Positions 19,897 through 30,089 of a stretch of DNA of 64,000 nt are shown in pieces. Source of the stretch: Cheiracanthium punctorium (Eukaryota > Arthropoda > Arachnida > Araneae > Cheiracanthiidae); NCBI GenBank assembly GCA_038373885.1, contig JAWZYV010012260.1, forward strand, positions 372,001 through 436,000, written 5' to 3'. Numbering within the stretch: the first letter of the stretch is position 1; the number at the start of each line of letters is the position of its first letter. The position numbers were made by a program, and so were the translations under genes. Below the pieces are notes generated by a model. It was given only the letters and a program-made list of their open reading frames with translations, had not been told where the DNA came from and did no database searches.

Positions 19897-21640
19897 CGAG
19901 GTTTTTAATTTTAGCATGTGGCACTTGCATATTACCTCAGCATAATATTTTCGCTACTTCTTTTCTGTTTACGTGAACTCTTCAATTGATGACCATAGTG
20001 AAATGATTTTACATTTCGTTTATGACACCTTCAACCCTAAATTTATGGCAGCTATTTTTATCTATGTTACTCTTAAATTATGGGCCTGTAATTGATTGTA
20101 ACAGTCATTGTTTGTTTCGTCTTGGTATGTATATATCTGATTGTGTTCATTTAAATTATTTTTACTGATGTAGAAATATGTAGCACAATTAATAACTGTA
20201 TAATACAATCAAAACAATTATTATATACAAAGAGTTACAATCCTCATATGACATCCGTCAGACCAGTCGTAGGTAGAGGAAGAATGTTGGTAAATAAATT
20301 ATTGTTCTGGAATAATAAAAGCAGTTTGCTTGGTTCGTGATTTTATGTAGCATCATCATTAATTTTCTGAATTAGTGTGTGTTAGAACATGCTTTATTAT
20401 TACCTATATATGTATATATACAGTTTTTATTATTGTTATGCGTGTATTTTATGATTAAAATTTTGTATTATTTATACAAATTGAGTCTGTTGTACTACGG
20501 AAATAAAATTGTAAATAAATGAGACGTTCTCACAAGGTGAACGTTTAGAAGACTTTAATTCTGAAATATTTTTCAATAATAGTAATGATTTATGTATGCC
20601 TGCTGATGCATTAACGTTATATATGTAAAGAATGCTGCTGTGCTTTTCATGCAATTGCTTGTTTCTCCATGACTAATGTCATAAAAATGTTAGTGGGTTA
20701 GAAGACTGTCACAGTCCTCTAACTATATTCAAAACTATAATTAAACTATATTGTATACCTATCATGCAGGTATACAATATAGTTCAAATCACAGTGGCAG
20801 AATTTTGCCATTTTTTTCTGGGACAAGTTGCAAAAATCTTTCTGTGAGATGATATAGGGTCAGGTATGGGAGAAAAAATACCTTTTTTCTCCATAAAAAT
20901 TAGTTGTTTTATTTTTTTGTATGTAAAAATGTTTTAGAAACATAAGTATTTCTAATGAATTTTTAGGATCTTTCAACAACATTGATGTGTGCAAATCTTG
21001 CGTTTGCTTTAAACAAACTGTGTTAACAAGTGTTACCAAAAAAACTTTCTTTTAGATTCCTTATAATTAGATAAAGCATTTATATTTTGATACATATTAG
21101 TAGAAAAGATTTCAGGAGAACCGTATTATATTATAAAGTCAAGAGTAAATTTTTTTTTCTTTCTTCTGAGGTTGGGTATGGTTATAGTTTTTGACTTCCA
21201 GCCACCTCCGAAAGCAATCCTGGTTATGAACTAGTCTCGCATAAAAGAAGTGGAAAACATCATTTAACATAGGGAGGAGATTTTTAAATTTGAGGAAATT
21301 TTTTAAACATTAAATCACTAATTTATACCAAAATTTACATTGCAAAAGTAAATTGTTAATTTCTCTTAAAAATCATAACATTTCAAATTTTACTTTTCTT
21401 TCTGGTAAAAAAAAAATTCTTAGGTTAATTCCTAGTTTAGGGTGCTTCTTGGCACGTTTTCAAAAATCGCCAATTTGGCAGGTTTTCCCGTCTTGTCTCT
21501 GGAAGCTGAAACGCTCCCAAAGACACTACGGGAGAACGCACCCAAATTAGCGATAAATACACAAAATAAGCAAATTGAAAAACATAAATATATAAGTTTT
21601 AAACAGCAAAAATTATTGTACTTACATAACTTGTTAAACA
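19897..21640. other. AT-rich spacer with two hairpins
   Basis: No gene. A perfect 17-bp stem with a 7-nt loop lies at 20744-20784 (AACTATATTGTATACCT and its complement). Just before it, at about 20697-20723, is an imperfect palindrome, GTTAGAAGACTGTCAC/AGTCCTCTAAC. Confidence 0.55.
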
Positions 21641-22854
21641 ACTGATTTTTTATTTTATTTAAATAATCACATTCGTCGTCTCACAAGTCATTGTGGGTTT
21701 TTTTTTTTTTTTGTGTGTGTGTGTGTGTGTTTGTGGATACTATTTTAGAAGGGATTTTCTGTAATCTAAAACAAATTTTCTAAAATCTAAACCATAAACC
21801 TAAAATCAAAACACTAATCATAAACCATTCAGGTAAAGCAATTTTCTGAAATCTAAAACCAATTTTCTGAACTCTAAAATTTCTTTTAGCTGCAATTGGT
21901 CGTTCTTTCATAATCCATTCAAGAAAAAGAGATTTTTTGAAATCTAAAATGAATTTTCTAAAACCTAATGATAATTTTTCATTTAGCCACAACCATACAC
22001 CAAGCAATTTAGAAAAGCATGCTTACCTTCTCTCAAAAAAGCATCTAATCCACAGAGAGAAATGGAGGATTAAATCCACAAACACAATTAACGGACAAGA
22101 ATTAGTTTATCCAAAAAAACGGATCCGAAAATGTTTGTCGTTAACCCCTCGGAGCTTCCATAAGAAATGGCTTTTGGAAACCAATAGAATATAGAATATT
22201 CAAACCAACCACCACGCATGCGCTCTGTTAACACAGGCCGATCAAATCATTCTCGAACCAAAACTAAATTATACCACATATGATTCTGCTCCCATACAAA
22301 CACAGCTGTGCATGCGTTAAATCGAAGAAACCACTTAACTCATGTAAAGCAATACTAACAACATCGGCTAAAACGTCTCACAAGTACTTACATGTACATA
22401 TAGATTCTGTTTAGTAAAATTTAATTACTTTTAATGTTAGGGGGGGGGGCTTAAACCCCCCCCCTTATCTTTTTAGTAGAATAAATTTAATAATGTAAAC
22501 AATAAGAGTCCCATCAGAGTCAAAAACGCGCGCTACAGAAACAAAATTGCGGATTTCCACATGGTTGCCAGAACGCTGGGTAACCAAAGGGAAGACTGGT
22601 AACCAAAGAGAAACGTGGAGTGTTTTGAAGTATGGGATTTTCATTCAGTGCTAATTGAATGACGTTAGTTGTTTGTTTGTGGCTGGTGATAGAGTGGATT
22701 AAGTTAATGTTTGATTTTCCTTGTGGTTTTGATTCTGTTTTACGGACTCTTTATCGTAGGTTAGTAAGCGTCTCGGGGAATTTCGTCGTCAGTATGGATG
22801 TGTGGAATATGGAGTTTTTTTATGTTTTGAAAGGAAAAGGAGTGTTCTTTTGTG
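21641..22854. other. Noncoding, simple and degenerate repeats
   Basis: A T-run followed by (TG)n lies at about 21697-21731. At 21775-22010 a TTTTCTGAAATCTAAAA-type word recurs as diverged short tandem repeats. A G9/C9 inverted pair (GGGGGGGGG CTTAAA CCCCCCCCC) lies near 22441-22465. No gene is supported. Confidence 0.5.
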
Positions 22855-23710
22855 TGTGTTTGATATAAATATGGTGTGAATATAAAGCTAAATAAAAGAA
22901 AGCATGCTGGTGTTACGTTATAAGCCGGTGGGTGTTGGGGACATTTCTGAGCGGTTATTTAAAAAAAAATAAAGGTAAGTGCTCTTTTTTAACGAATCTT
23001 TGCAATGTTTAAGGTTTTTAATGTGAATTTTAAATTGATATTTGATGTGTTTTATGTTTTCGTAAGTGCTATTTACGTGCTATTCTAATCATACTGACTT
23101 TATAAGAGGTGTACAACTAGGTTGTTTAATCCACCGATGTTTTCTTGAGTTGAAAACGGGCCAGTGTTTGCCCAGTTTACTTTAGCTGTACAACTAGGTT
23201 GCTTAATTCACTGTTGTTTTTTAGTTAAAAACGGTCCACTGGTTGCGTAGTTTACATAGCTGTACAACTAGGTTGCTGAATCCACTGAGGTTTTTTTAGT
23301 TAAAAACGGTCCACTGGTTGCGTAGTTTACATAGCTGTACAACTAGGTTGCTGAATCCACTGTGGTTTTTTTAGTTAAAAATGGTCCACTGGTTGCGTAG
23401 TTTACATAGCTGTATAACTAGGCTGCTTAATCCACTGTATTTTTTTAGTTAAAAACGGTCCACTGTTTGCTCATTTTAAATTGCCTATTACTGAATTTGC
23501 AGACGTTCTTTTGGTTAAATATGGACGTTGTATTTTGTTGTAATGTTTTTGTAAGTGGAATATATGTGCAATTTTAATGTGTTAAAATACTTTGACTTTG
23601 CTGATCGTGCAAAATGGTTGGCAACAGAATCTGGAGCTTGGCGGTTGCCAAGCTCCAACGACTTTCATCGTGTTTACATGGGGGTGCGCACCGGCTTGTA
23701 TGATTTTACC
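22855..23710 (+). mobile_element. Helentron/HINE-like element, copy 4
   Basis: Collinear with copy 3 from the TGTGTGTTTGATATAAATAT head through AAGCCGGTGGGTGTTGGGG, AAAGGTAAGTGC (near 22975), TTTCGTAAGTGCTATTTACG, about five 74-bp units (23110-23465), a mismatched CCAAGCTCC hairpin (near 23610-23670) and the end CCGGCTTGTATGATTTTACC. The upstream GC-richer head of copies 2 and 3 is absent or different here, so the 5' boundary varies between copies. Confidence 0.7.
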
Positions 23711-24345
23711 AAAATTTTCTATACAATACTGATGCCAATGCATACAGTCGGTCTACTGGCGTAGGACCAAACAGCATGGAATGGCAGTGCAGACCTCTAG
23801 TTTCACACACAACTGCACCTACTCTATCTAAATTTAATAAATATGCATCCTGTATTACATATAGTATTGACAGGATGTTTGACTCTATAGATCAGTGATC
23901 AGGACCGTAGCAATTCAATAAGCTTTTTTGGGAGGGGAGGGAGGCTCAGTTTGTTTATATTTAGGGTTGGGTTTTTGTCATCAAAAACTTGCATCGGACA
24001 CGGACCCATCTCAGGGCGCTCTGACTTTCTCCAAAACTGAATCAAAGATCAAACTTCTTTTCTATGGGGGTATGTTCGCATTCTGATTCGCTACGCTGTG
24101 ATCTGTGCACACTAAAGAGTATGTGTCGGTGGTGGCGCCATCTTTTGAGAAAATTATCAGTAAACGAATTTTTTGATTTTTCGTTGCAGATCGGCTAAAA
24201 AAAATTAAAAATATTGTAAACGCCGCACCCGGTAGAAATGCTGCACTTACTATTTTTGAACTTTTAAACTCATAAACGCCGCGGCGTTCAAGGGTGCCGG
24301 CAGGATCATTTCCAGGGGGTTGCACCCAAGATATATATACATATA
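23711..24345. other. Noncoding, unpaired element fragments
   Basis: No gene. An 87-codon minus-strand frame (24062-24325) overlaps repeat-like text (CCAGGGGGTTGCACCCAAG) and has no motif, so it is not called. Confidence 0.4.
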
Positions 24346-24883
24346 CAGGTTGTTCCTGAATTCATAGGCCAAACTTTAAGAATAAAATGCATATGAAGAA
24401 GCATTTTTTGTATAGCAAATTAGCAGCGTGGGGTTAGAAATAAGAAGTGTAGATAGAAATATTGCAAATGAAATGAAAAGCTCTACTGTAAATGTTCAAA
24501 TGTTCTGGTAGCGTCTAGCAAGTGATTGGCATACCCTTTCGAAGATGCCATGTGTTCCACGAACAGTGATAGCGGTTACTAAAGTTTTGCAATGAGGCCC
24601 TCATCTGTGCCAACTGGAGTCTCGTAAACGAGTGTCTTGAGGTGTCTCCAAAAGCAAAATTCGATACTTGATTAATCTAATGAACTTGCTGGCCAAGCGA
24701 CTAGCTAACTTATCCAATCGATCGAGGTTCAAAGATGACAATGGGGTGGTTACGCACATTATTTGCGAAATAGGCTGGAGCCCTATCTTGCTGAAACTAT
24801 CTACATTTTTCATTTCCGACCAAACATTGCAATGCAGAAAATGCTTCTTTGTATGTATTTTAACTATCTTCAGGGACACCCTG
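24346..24883. mobile_element. TA-target DNA transposon remnant
   Basis: Bounded by TA on both sides. The left end CAGGTTGTTCCTGAA pairs with the right end TTCAGGGACACCCTG (complement CAGGGTGTCCCTGAA), two mismatches over 15 bp. The 538-bp interior shows broken frames on both strands; a plus-strand run around CTTGCTGGCCAAGCGACTAG recalls, without proof, the reverse complement of a transposase C-terminal region. Too short to be autonomous. Confidence 0.6.
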
Positions 24884-25204
24884 TATACATACATATAAAA
24901 AATTAAACTATTTGGCGTTTGAAGGTAGAAGAATCTTGACTTGAAAATGTAGCATCAATATGTGAAATAAACATCATCATAGTTATTTTGTCGCAGCTCA
25001 AAAGTACAAAATCTTAAACTATTAATTTGGCCTAATTAATAATACCTCAATTTAAATATACTAATAATTAATTATTTAAATTATATGCAATTTTGATAAC
25101 ATTGTTTTATACTTAAACAGACGAATTTTCCCAGAATAACTGAAGCGAAATGTACTTTCTCTGGCATTGATGTATAAGCAATTTTTGCCTTAGGGGTCCC
25201 CGCT
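24884..25204. other. AT-rich spacer
   Basis: No feature recognised. Confidence 0.4.
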
Positions 25205-25385
25205 ATATCCAGTGCTGCAAATGGTAGATGGCTGAAATGTGAAGGTCAATAGTTCTGGCCTGCCGCGCGACTGTCAATCTAACGATTTTGAGTTTTCGTC
25301 GGTTTTCTCTACATTTTATGTGAATATGCGTTAGAACCCCTTAAAAAGTCCTCTGCCCAAGGCACCCCCCACCTTCCATGACAGA
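25205..25385 (+). repeat. SINE-like interspersed repeat, copy 1
   Basis: Shares a fixed order of words with copies at 41970-42150 and 54030-54235: AAATGGTAGAYGGC, GTGAAGGTC, CTGTCRATCTAACG, GTYGGTTTTCT, RTTAGAACCCCTT and AAAGTCCTC. The best copy has a GGTTCGGGTCCC box B-like word, suggesting a tRNA-derived SINE. This copy has lost that word. Confidence 0.6.
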
Positions 25386-25628
25386 TACCCCATGTGAAGG
25401 TTTGTCTTAAGTGCACTTGGCAAGGACATCCACATATTAAAACAGAGCTTAAGTTTCGAAAGTGATGCCTTCACTTAATATTTGAAAAATCACCATGTCA
25501 AAAAACTCAAAATACAAAATTTCATCTAACAGTTTTTGAGTTTAAATCTGAAAAATTAACTCTATAATGTTAAAAAAAATGTTAAACTTTAAGCGTTAAG
25601 TCCTAAAATAATTGCAATTAATCATATT

Positions 25629-26100
25629 CACAGTAGAGTCTCGATGGTTCGAGTCTCAATTGTTTTCCATACATCTCAGTTAGTGATAAAATGAGTTTAG
25701 CTCCCAAATAATGATCAACACATAGAAAACAGGCGATTTTTTTTATTGCAAGACAAAAATTCAAATACTTGGTGCACCCGGAAGCCCTATCAAAAATCCC
25801 TCTCCCAAAGAAAGTGGGTGTATTTTTTTCTGTAGATGTCCTCATAGACATTTCTGTGCAGTGTTGACATGCTGCTTTGGCAATGGAGCGATGCTGCTGT
25901 ATGGAAACGAGTCAATGTGTCAATACAAAACAATTGACTATTATTTTCCGATATTATTAACCTGCTCTAATCAGTAATGTGATAATATGTAACTACATTT
26001 TTCATTTAAATATGCCCTTAAATCACAAAAATTGCTTTTTCCATTTATCTGTTTATTAATTAAATGATTTCGATAGTTCGATACAAGTCCGATCCCGTCT
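25629..26100. mobile_element. Tigger/pogo-like fragment
   Basis: Starts CAGTAGAGTCTCGATGGTTC, the type of end seen in pogo/Tigger elements, and contains a related inverted word (CGATAGTTCGATAC) near 26070. No matching right end or TA duplication was found. Confidence 0.35.
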
Positions 26101-26326
26101 ACCTTAAATATTATCGATACTATTTCAAAATATTTTTTCCTAATAGTGGGCACATGCCATGAAGCATTCAACACTACTACGACCATAAGCGTTGGTCAAT
26201 ACATTACGAGGGCTCATGTGCGTGCGCCAACATTATCCCAAAATAAAATGTGGATGATTTATCAAAAGTTAAAAATTTATGTACAATGTTAGAAAATATT
26301 AAGCCATAAACACAGGTTTAAACAGC

Positions 26327-26487
26327 TAGGGATGGACTGCGAGACGAGACAGAGATTTGCAATTATTTTGCGAGACAAGACAGGCACATTTTACATTGTG
26401 ATATAGGGATTTTTGCGAGACGAGACAAAGTTTTTCAGCGATTTTGCGAGACGAGACAGCCGGTTTTTCATCTCGCATCCATACCTA
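26327..26487. mobile_element. hAT MITE, GAGACGAGAC family, complete copy
   Basis: The left end TAGGGATGGACTGCGAG and the complement of the right end, TAGGTATGGATGCGAG, are inverted repeats. The 8-bp duplication TAAACAGC is exact (26319-26326 and 26488-26495). The interior repeats GCGAGACGAGACA several times, so the ends carry multiple possible transposase-binding subterminal repeats. The element at 1-107 is a second copy. Confidence 0.85.
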
Positions 26488-26495
26488 TAAACAGC

Positions 26496-27457
26496 TAATT
26501 TAATGCGACAGTTCCACATAGAATTCAAAATATCACACACACATTCAGGCTCTTTTTTTTTTACTGTCCTTAGACTAAATCAAATTACTTATATTTTCAG
26601 GTTAGTTATACTTTTTTCAAACTCCAGGGGTGTGCAGTTGCACCTCCTTGCACCCCTTCTCGGCGCCCATGGCGGTGTTTCTTCCATAAATTATGGTAAT
26701 TTTAAAAAAAATATCTCCTATGCGATGAAAGAGCAACAAGACATTATTCATTTTTGCTTTAAATATATATTTCTTTTTACTTTAAAAAATCTAGAATTAA
26801 TATGTCTGTATGTAAGAGTCGACAACAAAGACAGGCATTAAAGTGTTCAGTGAAAAACTTTGGTCATGCAAGATGGTGATGGCTGTTGGGTGTTGGTGAA
26901 TGCCATCTTGGGGGGGGGGGGGGGAGTTTAAATAAACATCTGAAAATCATAACCAGCATATAATTTTGCAGTCTTCAGTTAAAAAAATTCAGCCGCTATA
27001 TGATGATTCTTAATTTTGACGTATGTACCAAATGTAGAGGAGAAACCTTGTTTTTGCTAAATTATTTTAAAGTTCCTTATTTTTCTTAATACTTGAAGAT
27101 TCAATGGTATTATTAAATAATAATCACAATTATTGGATAGTATTAGAGTTGAGAAAGAAAAAAGAAATTAAAACACAAACAATCAAATCTTTAATTAAGT
27201 TATTTTGGCTCTTAAAAAACTATTAGTGAGTGTTATTTTGTGTTATAAATAACCAGGTTTAGGACATTTGAATATGGCAAAACCATCATTTATAAGAGAG
27301 GGGAGTAGGGTTAGCCAAAATGAAAAATAGTTCAAATATTTTTATGTGCATTTTAATCAGTTTGATATCATCCAATAATATAATTTAATGTGTCTCTTAA
27401 GTACACAAGAAGAATATATTAAAAATTTATCAACCATATGTTTGACCACTGATTTAT
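26496..27457. other. Upstream region of the LRR gene
   Basis: No exon could be identified with confidence. Contains a G-run (about 26911-26924) and a CATGCAAGATGGTG word near 26864 that matches, in complement, the 3' end of HINE-like copy 1, perhaps a solitary end. A non-coding upstream exon of the LRR gene must lie here or further left. Confidence 0.4.
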
Positions 27458-27511
27458 TTTTATTTATTTTTGCAGGGCTAATGAAGAAAGAGAAATAGAA
27501 TTTGCTTTATT
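27458..27511 (+). promoter_or_regulatory. 3' splice site, 5' UTR segment and 5-codon uORF of the LRR gene
   Basis: A long T-rich tract followed by TTTTTGCAG ends at 27475, a strong acceptor. The exon then begins GGCTAATGAAG. An upstream ATG at 27481 opens a five-codon frame (stop TAG at 27496-27498), 13 bases before the main ATG at 27512. The main ATG opens directly onto a signal peptide, supporting it as the start. The uORF could lower translation of the receptor-like protein. Confidence 0.7.
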
Positions 27512-29053
27512 ATGCACAAGTTACGTGGATCACCACACATTATTGTTTTACTTTTTTATTTTCTATGTCTCTGGAACCGAATTACAGGACTGTGTCCTAT
27601 TCAGTGTAAATGCAATGATAATTCTCTAATAGTTACATGCGGTTCTGCAAATTTAGATACTGTGCCAATAACCCTCAATCCAGAATTGCGACAGTTGTAT
27701 TTAAATAATAATCATATTAGTAGTATTGGATCATCTTTCAGGTTTTATCATTTTTTGGAATACCTTGATTTGTCTTCAAACAGTTTAGTTTTCTTATCTA
27801 AAGATAATTTTGATGCTCTTGTTAATTTGAAACACCTTTATTTAAGTCACAACAATATTTCTGTTTTGTTGAATGAAACATTTACCAATTTAAAATCGCT
27901 GAAAACATTGTATTTGAATAAAAATTCACTTTCAAGTTTAAATAGTGAAACTTTTAAATATTTAGAAAAGTTAGAGTTATTGGATCTTTCCAATAACAAA
28001 ATTGCATTTATTGATGAAAGAGCTTTCTTTGGTTTAATAAGCCTTAAAACTTTGTTATTACAAGATAATCTATTATCTGACATTCCCAGTTCTTCATTCC
28101 AGTATATTTCTAAGCTATATAAAATAGATTTGAGTAAGAATTCCTTTGCAAACATTCCTGAAAATTCTTTTGCTTTTCTAAAAGATTTAAAAGAACTTTC
28201 CTTAGGTAGCTGTGGTATTAAACTCATCCATCATGGTGGTCTCAGATCGCTTTATTCTCTTGAAATTTTACACATTTGGGACAACGAGTTGAGCGAAATT
28301 CCTACAAAAGCACTCTTTGATGTTGTGAGCCTTCAAGAGCTATATATCGGCCAGAACAAATTCACTCATATCAAAGCTAAGTCATTTCAGAGACTGAAGT
28401 TTCTACATACAGTAGAAATCAGTGGCTGCCCTCAATTAGAGTTTATAGGGAAAAGTGTATTTTCTGATAATGAAAATATAAGGACTATAATAATAAATGA
28501 GAACAAAAAATTAAGGCATATTGAAGAAGGTGCCTTTGAGAATCTTCCAAACATTAGTCATTTAAGTCTAAGAGCAAATGCATTTGAAACATTTCAGTTC
28601 AGTCTCCTTCCATGGAATAAGTTGGATATGTTAGATGTGAGAGACAATCCTCTTGTTTGTAACTGCAGTTTACTTTGGCTTTGGAAGCTTCTTGTGACCA
28701 AAAATTACTCGTCTGTGGATGGCTTAAGTGATATTACTCAAGTTGTTTGTGCAAGTCCTCCTGAACTAAAGGACAGCATTCTTCCTAATTTGTTAGATAC
28801 TGATTTAGATTGTAATAATATTGATACCAGGCGTCAAATCATAATTGGTATTGTTTTAGCTGGAGCTGTAGCATCTGCTGCTATTATAATGATAGGTTTT
28901 AAGTATAGAGATAAAGTAGCTGGTGTCTTGAAAACAAAATGGGGACATGGTAAAAAAGAACCACAGTATCAGAAGACAAGTGCAGAAGAAGAAAACACAA
29001 TTCTTCAAACAGCACATCAGTCATTGAAGATGACTCCTGTCACTGAGCTGTGA
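27512..29053 (+). CDS. Leucine-rich repeat type I transmembrane protein
   Basis: A 513-residue protein in one exon. Residues 1-26 are a hydrophobic signal peptide. An LRRNT cap follows, with C28, C32, C34 and C43. About 14 leucine-rich repeats of 24 residues run from about 59 to 380 (for example LEYLDLSSNSL, LELLDLSNNKI, LDMLDVRDNPL). Two late repeats have the longer form GCPQLEFI / NENKKLRHI. An LRRCT cap has C383, C385, C413 and C434. A transmembrane helix spans about 443-465 (IIIGIVLAGAVASAAIIMIG), with KYRDK as a stop-transfer. The cytoplasmic tail is about 47 residues and ends VTEL, a class I PDZ-ligand pattern. Several N-glycosylation sequons (NISV, NETF, NCSL, NYSS) are present. The extracellular layout resembles arthropod neuronal/adhesion LRR proteins such as the tartan/capricious group, but the short tail and absence of an Ig domain prevent a named orthologue. 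Probably a cell-surface adhesion or signalling protein. No frame damage; upstream non-coding exons are expected. Confidence 0.93.
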   Translation: MHKLRGSPHIIVLLFYFLCLWNRITGLCPIQCKCNDNSLIVTCGSANLDTVPITLNPELRQLYLNNNHISSIGSSFRFYHFLEYLDLSSNSLVFLSKDNFDALVNLKHLYLSHNNISVLLNETFTNLKSLKTLYLNKNSLSSLNSETFKYLEKLELLDLSNNKIAFIDERAFFGLISLKTLLLQDNLLSDIPSSSFQYISKLYKIDLSKNSFANIPENSFAFLKDLKELSLGSCGIKLIHHGGLRSLYSLEILHIWDNELSEIPTKALFDVVSLQELYIGQNKFTHIKAKSFQRLKFLHTVEISGCPQLEFIGKSVFSDNENIRTIIINENKKLRHIEEGAFENLPNISHLSLRANAFETFQFSLLPWNKLDMLDVRDNPLVCNCSLLWLWKLLVTKNYSSVDGLSDITQVVCASPPELKDSILPNLLDTDLDCNNIDTRRQIIIGIVLAGAVASAAIIMIGFKYRDKVAGVLKTKWGHGKKEPQYQKTSAEEENTILQTAHQSLKMTPVTEL

Positions 29054-29065
29054 TAGCAAAAAAAC

Positions 29066-29940
29066 CAGGGCTTTGAACCGAAAACTGGAAAAAACTCTTT
29101 TTTGATTGGAATGAAACCAGAACTGAACTGAAAAAAAAAATGTCAGTTTATTTCAATTCGATATATCTTCAGTCATTTTATTACTGTAACCAGCTTATCA
29201 ATATTTTCTGATTTAATGTCAACCATATAATTATCATCATTATATGTACAGTTTGTTTTCCTTTCTCGGAGCCTTCCTCCCATTTACTCATGCATCAGGT
29301 CTGATTCAATGTCATCAAAATGAAGGCGAGCCAAAGTTTAGCTATGCTCTTTTATGTTTAAAACTCTGTTTACGCTTAAACTAGCAATAAGTAGAATAGT
29401 TTCTAAAATTCCAAATTGAAATAAAGCATAATGAAATGGCATTTTCAGGTTTGAAATTTATTCTCCGAGACAACAGAAGTCATCTCAGTGAAACCATGAT
29501 AGAAGGTATATTAATAATTTGAGGCAATTTTCATAATTTAAATAAATGAATAAACATATTTGTTACAGTTATTGCAGGGCCAAAGTGCACAATGCGAAGG
29601 CAAGTGACAAGGATACACATAATCAGCATCATATGAACCTAGTTGTCGAATGCAATTTAGATAATGGATAGTTGAATTATCAATGCTGTTCTCTGCTCAC
29701 TGCTCGGATTGTACATGCTGGTTAATTGTATTAATTCTCATAGTGTACCAATTAAAAAAAGAAAATCTTCTAAATTTTGTTAGAATTATATTTTTAGTAC
29801 AAATGAGAATATACATAAAATAAAATTATTCATTTGGAACTGAACTAAAACCATTATATTTGGTAGAAAAACTGGAACTGAACCATTATAAAAATTTTTA
29901 GTTGAACCAGAACAAAAAAAAATTACGGTTCGAAGCCCTG
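29066..29940. mobile_element. hAT element in the LRR gene 3' UTR
   Basis: 875 bp with ends CAGGGCTTTGAACCG and CGGTTCGAAGCCCTG, a 15-bp inverted repeat with one mismatch. The 8-bp duplication AAAAAAAC is exact (29058-29065 and 29941-29948). The insertion begins 12 bases after the stop codon, so it lies in the 3' untranslated region of every transcript that reaches the polyadenylation signals downstream. Subterminal GAACTGAACC/GGAACTGAACC words repeat inside. No transposase frame. An AATAAA at 29421-29426 inside the element could cause premature polyadenylation. Confidence 0.9.
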
Positions 29941-30076
29941 AAAAAAACTATCATTGTGGTGTCGACAGTTTTTCCTCCTTCCATTTTTCTTTTAATCTGC
30001 TACTTTAAAACTTTGTGGTAAAGAAAATTACTATTTTTGTACTTTTATGTTAAATGGTGTCTTAATATAGTGTACA

Positions 30077-30082
30077 AATAAA
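30077..30082 (+). promoter_or_regulatory. Candidate polyadenylation signal of the LRR gene
   Basis: AATAAA lies about 1 kb after the stop codon and 137 bp beyond the hAT insertion, followed by T- and GT-rich sequence (TTTTGTTTTTGTTAGTCTG). It is the first such signal outside the inserted element on a quick read. AT-rich DNA gives many chance matches. Confidence 0.4.
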
Positions 30083-30089
30083 AATATTT

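Noticed and set aside
24062..24325. 87-codon minus-strand frame
   Set aside because: Lies in repeat-like sequence (CCAGGGGGTTGC end) with no protein motif.
27847..28227. 126-codon minus-strand frame
   Set aside because: Antisense shadow of the leucine-rich repeat coding exon.
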